Source of the DNA: Tolypeutes matacus
Lineage: Eukaryota; Chordata; Mammalia; Cingulata; Chlamyphoridae
Reading direction: 5' to 3'
Assembly: GCA_026826555.1 (NCBI GenBank)
Contig: JAKSZT010053928.1
Span: 2,166,440 to 2,230,439 of the forward strand
DNA length: 64,000 bases
Part shown: positions 50,601 through 60,600 of the stretch, piece by piece
Numbering within the stretch: position 1 is the first letter of the stretch
Layout of the letters: each line of letters begins with the position of its first letter
Made by a program: the position numbers and the translations under genes
Notes under the pieces: generated by a model
Told to the model about the DNA's origin: nothing
The model's database searches: none
The model's input: only the letters and a program-made list of their open reading frames with translations

Positions 50601-51652
50601 TTTCACCAAACTCCTATCTGCACACAGGAAGTTGAAGGCAAAACCTGACAGAACAAAAAAAACTTATTGGTAAGCAGCTAAAAATAATATTAACAAGCAT
50701 TTACTGGGTGCTTACTATGTGCCAGGCACAATGCAAAGATTTTATCTATTTTCTCATCAAATCTTTAAAATAATATATACTATTATCATCACCACTGTTC
50801 AAATGAGAATTGTGAGGTTTAAAAATAAAAAAGGCCAAGTAATTTGCCCACTATCACACAGCTTAGCAAGTACCTGAACAAGAATGCAGATCAAACTTAT
50901 ACCAAATCCATAAAAGTTATAAAAGCAAAGGAAAGGAAGTAATCAACACTACAGCAGATTTCTGCTATTTAGTACTCAGTACCTCTCTATGGTAGGGTGA
51001 ATTATGTACCCCAACAAATACATGTTCTTAATCTTAATCCATGTCCCTGTGAGTATGAACCCATAATAGTAGGACCTTTTGAAGAAGTTATTTTTAGTTA
51101 ACATGTGGCCAAATGAATCAGGGTGGACCTTAATCCAGATTACAGGAGGCTTTATAAAGACAGCACAGGAGTCACAAAAGCAAGAAAGGAGAGGGCATCA
51201 CCATGTAAAGGGAGGCAGAGAGGCAAGCCAGAGATTGCAACAAGTCAGCCCCAGAATGCTAGTGTTCAGAGACAAAGCATGTTCTTGTCAAAACCTTGAT
51301 TTTAGATTTCTTCTAGCCTCACAACCATGAGCCAATATATGTTTGTTGTTTAACCGAAACCAGTTTGTGGCATTTAAAGCAGGGGCTCTGGCAAACTAAG
51401 ATACTCTCCCTCCTCCTTTCATGTGCATCTAGTGGTACTGGGGAGTCTGGAACCTACAGCCACTTGTGACACAGGGATGGGCAGATGACTCAGGGCTATC
51501 CATCACATTACTCCATCCTTTTGGCTACAATGACTGCTCCAAACATGATAATGCAACCAGAACGGCACTACTCAGTCCACCCCTGGGATATTTCCATACC
51601 CAGCCAACTATTAAAAAATAAATTTTAAAAATCAGGTAATAGAAAATCCTGC

Positions 51653-51685
<33 letters not shown>

Positions 51686-54600
51686 CACATGCAAGTGAAA
51701 ATTTAAAACACTCAGGTTGTTTTAAAGATTTTGAAAAACACATGATCATCTCAATTGTCACAAATTAATATCATTTGTGATATTAATTTTTGATGAAAAC
51801 CCTCTATTTCTATAATAATCATATTTCTATATTAAATAGTTGTATGGCTTTTGCATTTTTGCTAAGACAAATAAGAATACAGTTCACTTTAATCTCCTCT
51901 CCACTTTCAATTTTTGATAATGGCAACCCTATTGTTAATCTCTCCATACACAGCCCTTGAAACTTCAATTAATATACTTAAATATCCGTTTCATATTCCA
52001 ATCATTCTTCCTCTATCTTTAAATTAGCATGCCTGAACTTCCTCTGCCTCTCCTCTTCCCTTCTAGGTATCTTTATAAAAGAAATCTATACTTTACTTTC
52101 CCACAGTCAAGATAGATAATTGTGTAGCCACAGGCATTTTCAGGATATTGTCTTTACAATGAGCCTAAATGTGGAAAGTCAAAACTCAGAGTTCATATTT
52201 CATGACCATAAAAATACTTTTCAGGTTATTTCTGACCTGAAGATATCTGCCTGAAAAGCATTTCTAAAGTTCTACCCATAACTTAGCTCTGATGAAAAGA
52301 CATCTCTTAAACAAAGTAACCATGATCATGATTGCAAGCTAGAGGAGCATGCAGTATATATATCAGCTCTGCTGGGATCCCAGGAATAGATTCTGGCATG
52401 CTCTTACCTGGACAAAAGTAGAAACAAACCTCAGGAACTACTAGTGTTGTAAAGATGAGTGTTAAAGTCTTCTCAGGGAATACTTGGTTCCTGGTGTCAC
52501 AGGCTCACACATACATCCTAGGAGTTCATTTTGGGTACTTGGTGCTAAGAGAATTTTGAGGAAGCCCTACAGGTTTTCTAGGTTTGTCCCTATCCTTCAG
52601 GCTTGGAGAGAACTAATACCTACAAATAAGAAGGCTAGGGGCAGCAAGGCTTCTTCCTGGCATCTCAACACTTTGAATATGTCATTAGCCCTTAGCAGAA
52701 TGGACTGCTCTGCTTCCTACCACTCATGTGTTATTCACTTACTACTGACTTTTTTGTCTGTGACTTTAGTACATACACAAAATGAGAGTTTACCTAAGGG
52801 GATCAATTAAAGCAGGCAGCTCCAAATTAAGTAAAACTGTTAGAGTGGACAGAGACAATAATTTTTTTAAATGACATATTGTAAGGGAGATTCAATTGAA
52901 AAGAAATATTCTGGATATAAAATATATTTTAATTAAATATTTTATATTATGAACCTAAAAAGGGAATAGTAACCTGGATGTCAAGTGGAAAAATATCTCA
53001 GAATACTAAAAAAAAAAAGGAAACATGAATACCTGTCAGATAGATATAGGATATCAAATATTTAAATAGTTGTTTTTCCAAGGAGCAGATGGTACAGAGG
53101 ATATAATTAAAGCTATAAAAAAATTTCCCCTGCTTGAGGAAACTTGTAAATTTTAAAACTAAAACTACTCAAAAATTCCTTATAAAGTTAATTTCAAAAG
53201 ACACACACTCCTAGAACTATACTACTATGTATTCTTTTTTTTGGGGGGGGTCAGTTTTATTTAACAGTCTCATCACAGAATACTACGTATTCTTGAACTC
53301 TAGTGTTGAGGTCCATGGTGGAATTATTCACAATTTCCAAAAGATGGAAGCAGTCCAAGTCTCCATCAACAGAAAAATAGATAAACAAAATGTAGTATAT
53401 ACATACAATGGACTATTACTCAGTAATAAAAAGGAATGTAGTTCTGATACACTACAACATAGATGTTCTTTGAAGACATCATGTTGAACATAATAAACCA
53501 AACACAAAAAGGCCAATATTTTATGATCTCACTGATATAATGAGAATATGCAAATTAATAGTCAGAAACTAGATACAGGTTATGGGGGCAGAGTATAGAG
53601 ATAAGGAATAGGGAGTTAATATTTAATTGGCACATAGTTTCTTTAGGATGATAGAAAAGTTTTGGTAATTCATGGTGGTGATGGTAGTACAACATTGTGA
53701 ATGTAATTAACACCACTGAATTGAATATTTGAATGTGTTTAAAGGGGAAATTTTAGGTTGTATGTATGTTACAAAATGAAGACTTTAAGAAACCATCACG
53801 CAGACTATGGACTACAGTTAGAGTTAAGAGTACAATTATAATAATAATATTGTTTCATCAATTGTAACAAAAGAAGCTAAGTGTTAATAATAGAGAAAAT
53901 TGTGTATATGGGAACTCTACTTTCTGCATGATTTTTCTGTAAACCTACAATATCTCTAGAAAAGGAAAAATATATAATTATGCTAATAGAATTATTTGAA
54001 TAACACTTGTAATTTGTGCTAGGAAAAAAATAGAAAGGTTTTGAAAACCATTCAAAAGACCCAGAATTATTTTTATCCTCCTTTAAAGTTCTAATTCCAG
54101 CATATCATATTCTAGAGGTCCAAACTAATCATTCAAAAATCATAATTTACCATTCCTTTTCATATAACTGAGTTAAAAGAACAATTCAAAATCCTCTACC
54201 ACTTTAAGAAAAGTATCCCAAGAAACTACAAAGCAAATGCACAAATATGTATATGCAAGCACTTTTTACAACAATGTAACATGATGGCTTTGGGATATAA
54301 CAAATTGGCTAGACTGAACTATATGCCCCAGAATTTCCTTTCCAGTACACAAAGGATATTCTCTAGCCAGAGTTGAGAAGACAGAAGAAAGGCAGTAGCC
54401 ATTTTGTAGCTTACATGCACCCTCTCCTAGTTATTCAAATGTTAATCTAGGTGCTGCTGTGAAAGGATTTTGAAGATATAGTTAGATTCCCAAATCAGCT
54501 GACTTTACCTTAATCAAACTGGGGATTATTATTGTGGGTGGGCCTGACGTAATCAATTGGAGACCCTTTTAAAAAAGGGGCTAAGTCATCTCTGAAATCA

Positions 54601-57600
54601 GACATTCCAAACAGCAGCTAGGGCTGCAAATGCTCTCTCTTTCTACTGGATCTTCCCTTCCTGCCTGCCTGCCTTGTGGACTTTGCACTTGCTTGGCCAA
54701 TCCCACAAGAGCATAAGCCAATTCCCTTAATATATAAATATCCTACTGATTCTGCTTCTCTGGTTGAACTGACTGATACAAAACCCTAAATATCTATCAG
54801 AATAAGACAAGATAAGTTAATCATGATTTCTTCACAACAATGAAATACTATACAACCATTAAAAATTATGATATATAATTCCATTCATAGATATGGAAAG
54901 AAACCCCAATATGTTATATGACAAAACAGGTTACAGAAGTGTGTGTATTAAATACTATTTATACTAAAAATTTTAATTTAGGGAGCAAGATGAGATAGTT
55001 TTGTTCACCAAACTTTTCATTATGCTCCTCGGGATTGTTTTCATTTTCTACAACAGTCTTGAGTCATTATTATCAGAAACAAAAACAAAACAACAAAGCT
55101 TTCTCACCTGACTGAAAAAAAAAAATGTCAGGTAGGCTTGCAGGTAAAATAATCCCCTGCACTAATTCTTTTTTTTTTTTTTAATATATTTTTTATTTTT
55201 ATTTTTTTAAAAAAAGGTATTTAGATTACATAAATGTTACATAAAAATATAGGTGCTTCCCATATACCCCGCTTCCTATACCTCCCACAATTTCCCACAT
55301 TAACAACATCTTTCATTAGTGTGGTACATTTATAACAATTGATGAAAACATTTTGGAGCATTGCCACTAAGCATGGATTATAGTTTACACTGTAGTTTAC
55401 ACTCTCTCTTGCACAATTTTGTAGGTTATGGCAAGATATGTAATGGCCCATATCTATCATGGTAATGTCATTCAGGAAAATTCCCAAGTCCCCAAAATGC
55501 CCCCATATTTCCCTGCCCTCAGAACCTCTACTGGCCACTGCCTCCACATGAATGATATAGTTTCTTCCATTGCTAGAATCACAGTAAGTTTATAGTAGAA
55601 TACCAGTAAGTCTACTTTAGTCCATAGGTTCATTTTCCAACCCTGAGGATTCTTGGATGGTGTTGCCCACTTTACCTCTAATTGAGAGAAGGCTTTGATC
55701 CCCTAGGGCAGATAAATGGGACTCTCTTGCTTGCAGTTGTAGACTCTCTCGGTTCCTTGGGATGGTCATTGACCATCATCATCTCCTTGTTAGTTGTCCT
55801 GGGTGAGTCCAATAAACTGGAGAGTAGGTATTGCAAATCCGTTGAATTTCAAGGCCCAGCTGGCACATGGACAGCCCAGAGATTAAAGTCCCTTGGATGT
55901 ACACCTATCAACTCCAGCACCAACTATAGGTTCAAATAAAAGGGACAGAAAGAGGCATGTGTAGAGAAGTCGCATCTGAGTCCAACTCTGTTACACTCAG
56001 AAGCACAAACTCCAAAGTAGGGCCACTGGCCAGGCAAATTCCGGAGTTATCTGCCATGACCGTAGATCCTAAGTGTCTCCAGAGCCTTCAGGATCCCCAC
56101 TATTTGGGGTAGTATCTACCTTGGCCATCTATGAGATCCTGCTGAGACATATATAAGCTTTACCTCTCTGATAACCTCTCAACTCACTTTGAAGTCTCTT
56201 AGCCATATACATTCATTTGTCTTTACCTTTTCCCCCTTTTATTCAAGGTCTTTTTCCAGTTGTATCACCAGCCAGTGCTTGGTAGTAATCCCTTGGTGCC
56301 AGGGAGGCACATCCCTGGGAGTCATGTCCCATGCTGGAGGGAAGGTAATGCATTTATATGCTGAGTTTGGCTTAGAGACAGCCCACATCTGAGCAACAAG
56401 GAGGCTCTCAGGAGGCAACTCTTAGGCACTCTCCAACACTAGGCTAAGTTGCAAATTCAAGAGCAAAAGGCTCGCAAGCATAGTTGTCAACATCAAGGGC
56501 CCATCCATGGACCATCCTTCTTCACTAGGCATTGCCCCTGCACTTGGGGGATTGTTGCTGTTCCATTAGAGAATGTGGCAGAGCTCCCCAAGATGGGAAT
56601 TCAATAATCTTTCAGTTGTTGTGTGAATCTCCACCCACTGTGGCAATGCTCCATGAACATTTGAACATATTTATATACCTTATATGTATGCCCAGGTGAA
56701 CTTCCTCCCATGTATCCCCCATCACTGACACCCCACCCCATTGATCCTCCCCTGCCATAGTTGTGAAACCTCTTCAAAAATGAAGCCAAGAATATTACCA
56801 AATTTGATTAATAGGAAAATGAAATAATAATGATAGGTTTAAATATAAGAAATAAAATACATACTAATTTAGAGAAACTACAACTAAAATAAAGTAAAAA
56901 AGATTGAGGTATTTTTAAAAAATGAAAAACATTAAAAAAATAAAATACAATAAAATTTTTTTGACGTTTTTCCTTTCATCACTGTAATATCAGTTGTCCT
57001 ATATGTACAGTGGCATTTTCTTCCATTTCTTCCCCAGTGTCTTACTATATATATATATAGTCTTCAAAGAAGTTTTAGGTCACAGTAAAGTTACATACAA
57101 AATATAGGGGATCCCCATATACCCAAAATCTTCCCCCTTTTCCCCCTTTCCTATTAATAATCTTTTTACATGTGGATGGTACATTTGTTAAAACTGATGT
57201 ATAAATATTGAAACATAGCTACCAACCATGGTCAATGGTTTACATTTTAGACCATATACTTTTATAATTTTTTGATGAAATTTAACATGGCCTGTATCCA
57301 TCACTGCATGATCATACAGAACACCTCCACTGCCCCCAAATATCCCCTCTTCAATCTCTTCTATTCCTCCCTCCCCCTCCCTTCAGGGCCTATGGAGACC
57401 ACCAGACTTCACTCCTTGAAGGACAAGATTTTTAGATACTTACAACAACACTGAGGGCTGGACACATTAGTCTGTCCTTCCCTATGAGGAACTGCCCGTG
57501 CTCTCAAGAGACACACACACCCTCTGTTTGAGAACATATCGGGCCTCCCCAGCATGGGAGTCCAACCCCTTCCCACTCATTATGTAGGTCTCCCCCCACT

Positions 57601-60600
57601 GATACAGCACACTATGACAAAATGATCACTAGCACATTCTCTAGAAGACTATCCCAGGTGCGCCCTGTCCCAAATGCCCGCCTCCCGCCATTCAACACCT
57701 TAAACCAGTAACACTTCCTTGTCATACTACCAAGAGAGTTTTCCCAACATTGTAGTTTCACCCACGTACCCACATATCCCCAGTGTACACCTATTCCCTC
57801 CCCAACCCTCCTCCCAGTTCCTTGGACCATCCAACCCATACTCCCCACCCTACCCCCCTGTCAAGTTTGCACCGCCTAACCCAATAGTATCCCTAAACCC
57901 ATGTCATATCTCTTCACTGCACAACTACTTACTTCCATCTTATCATAGATTTTGACCATATGGGCATTGGCTCACAATCTTCTTCTCCCTTCCTATTTCC
58001 TGTAAACCTAACTTCCAGACTCTAGCTCTCTGAGTTGGCTCAATTTGCTTAATTCATATCAGAGAGGTCATTTGTCCTTCAATGCCTGGCTTGCTTCACT
58101 CAACAAAAAGTCCTCAAGATTCATCCATGTTATCCCGTGTGTTAGTACTGTATTCCTTCTTACAGCTGAGTAATATTCCATTGTATGTATATACCACATT
58201 TTGTTTATCCATTCATCTGTTGATGGGCATTTAGGTTGATTCCAACTTTGGGCAATAGTGAATAATGCCGCTATGAACATTAATGTGCATATATCTGTTT
58301 GTGTTCTTGCTTTCACTTCTTCTGGGTATATACCCAGCATGGAATTGCTGGGTCATATGGGAGATCTATATTTAGTTTTTTTGAGGAACCGCCAAACTGT
58401 CCTCCACAATGGCTGGCCATACTACATTCCCACCAGCAGTGGATGAGGGTTCTCATTCCTCCACATCCTCTCCAAAACTTTAGTCCTTTGTTTTTTTAAT
58501 GGCTGCCAGTCTAATGGGTGTAAAATAGTATCTCATTGTAGTTTTGATTTGCATTTCCCTAATAGCTAGTGATGCTGAGCATCTTTTCATGTCCCTGCAC
58601 TAATTCCTAAAGGACAAACAAAAGTTATCCAAGTAAAGTGGACATTTCAAACAGAAGGCAACATGTGCCAAAGATGGAAACTATAAATATTTAGAAAGGC
58701 TAAAGTTATTTAAGGAAAGGAGTGACAAGAGATAAGGCTGGAAAGATAAACTTGGTCTAAGTTATGAATCAGGGTCTCATATGCCTCACTTCACTCTACT
58801 GACAATGGGGAACGAATGAAAATGTTAAAGCAAAAGGCGTTACATTAGTATTAAAAAAAAAAAAAAAATACCAAGCCTTGCAGTATGGAGATTGTACTGG
58901 AAGGGAGCCAGACAGGAAGCAGGGAAACCAGCTCAGAGGCTACTATAGTAATCCAAGTGAGAAATGACAAATGCCTGAACTAAGTAAGGTAAGCAGTAGA
59001 GATAGAATAAGTCATTGAGTCATATTTAGGAAGAACTGACAGAGATTGGTGGCGGATACCCTGGCAGTAAAAAGACAAAGTGGTTCATTTAAACTGCGGA
59101 GTTCAGGAAAGGCTTTCAAAAATATGTTCTTATGACTAAGACCCTCAGGGAGGGCATTTCAAGAATACCACAGATAGATGCTAGATTCCTTTGCTGTTAT
59201 TAAATACATGAAAAGTTACCACTGTAAACTACAAAAGCAGATTCATAATTATTCATTAGGTTATAATAGGATTATGTAGCTATAGCTCTCAAAATCTCAG
59301 GGTTGACCTCTTCCAAGAAAACCAAATTACAATCAGAAACAGAAACAGTTGAAATAGTAGTTGGATGTAAGTCACATTTAGAAGTCACTTAGAAGTCAAA
59401 CACAAGGTTTCAGATAAATTATAATTTTAACCCCACCCCCTTTTTTACTTGTCAAAAAATAATCTTTTACAGTTTTAAAATTACAATCATATAAATTACA
59501 ATGCTCACTATAATTCAAACAATTCAGTAGTTTAGTCTCTACCTCCACCCTCCCCAACAACCCAGCTTTATTATCCTGAAATTACTACTTAAAATTTGTT
59601 GAATATTCTTCCATAAGTTTTTCTTTGCTTACATAAACATATGCCTGTTTACATGATTTATTTTGAGTTGCACCAAAACCATTTATTGAATTATCCATCT
59701 TTAAATGCCTTCTCCTAGAGTAATAGATCACCACAAATACTAGGATGGTAAACAGATAAAATTACTAGAAATTTTTAAACTTCAATTAAGAAGCAGAATT
59801 CCAAACTTATTAAAAATTTCTTGAAAGACATTCATCATTCTCTCTTTAAAAGAAATCACACATATCAACAAACTGTGAAAAGGTTGGTTTCTTTTTTCAA
59901 CTTAGTGCCACTCTAAATTAAATCCAATGATCTAACTATATAAATTTGATTAAATTTTCCCCAACATATATGGTAAAAATAGAAATAATCATTGTTTGAA
60001 ACCTCAAAATTATTCACTGATTCAGGTCACAAGAACATATTGAGCATCAAATGACAGGCACTCAGAATACAGTGGGGAACAAAATAAGAAGGCTCTCTGC
60101 TTTCATGGATCTTGCAATCTAGTGGGAACATCTCTCTCCTAGGAAATAATATAGTTTAAGTGGAAAAGGAAAATAGAAATCTATGTTCCCATAAATGGAA
60201 AGCAATGAAAAACATTTTGGCAAATTTTATGACACATTCAGTATTTCCCATTTCCAAAATACTACCTTCTTATTTCAAAAGTACTTATTTATCCTGGTGA
60301 TTGTCTCATTATTGTAGTCATGCTGAAAATACTTAAATCACTCTAGGGATTTAAGACTAAATCCATTTAAAGATTAGCTATTGCCCATCAAAACCTACAC
60401 TTAGAATACCTATGCCTAGCCTCTTTGCTTTTTCAGCAATGCTTATTTTCTTTCAATATAGTAAAGAACCTCTATATCAGAGAACATTATATATTCAGAT
60501 CTATGCACAAGTCACGTTTAGTTCATCAACTCAAAGGTGTTTCTTAAAAGTATATGTAGATTTAAAGATGCTTCAATGAATCCTAGAAACTTGGCAAATG

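Noticed and set aside
52484..52810. 108-codon plus frame in intron 1
   Set aside because: No domain, no splice or promoter signals, opposite to MTX2, composition like non-coding DNA.
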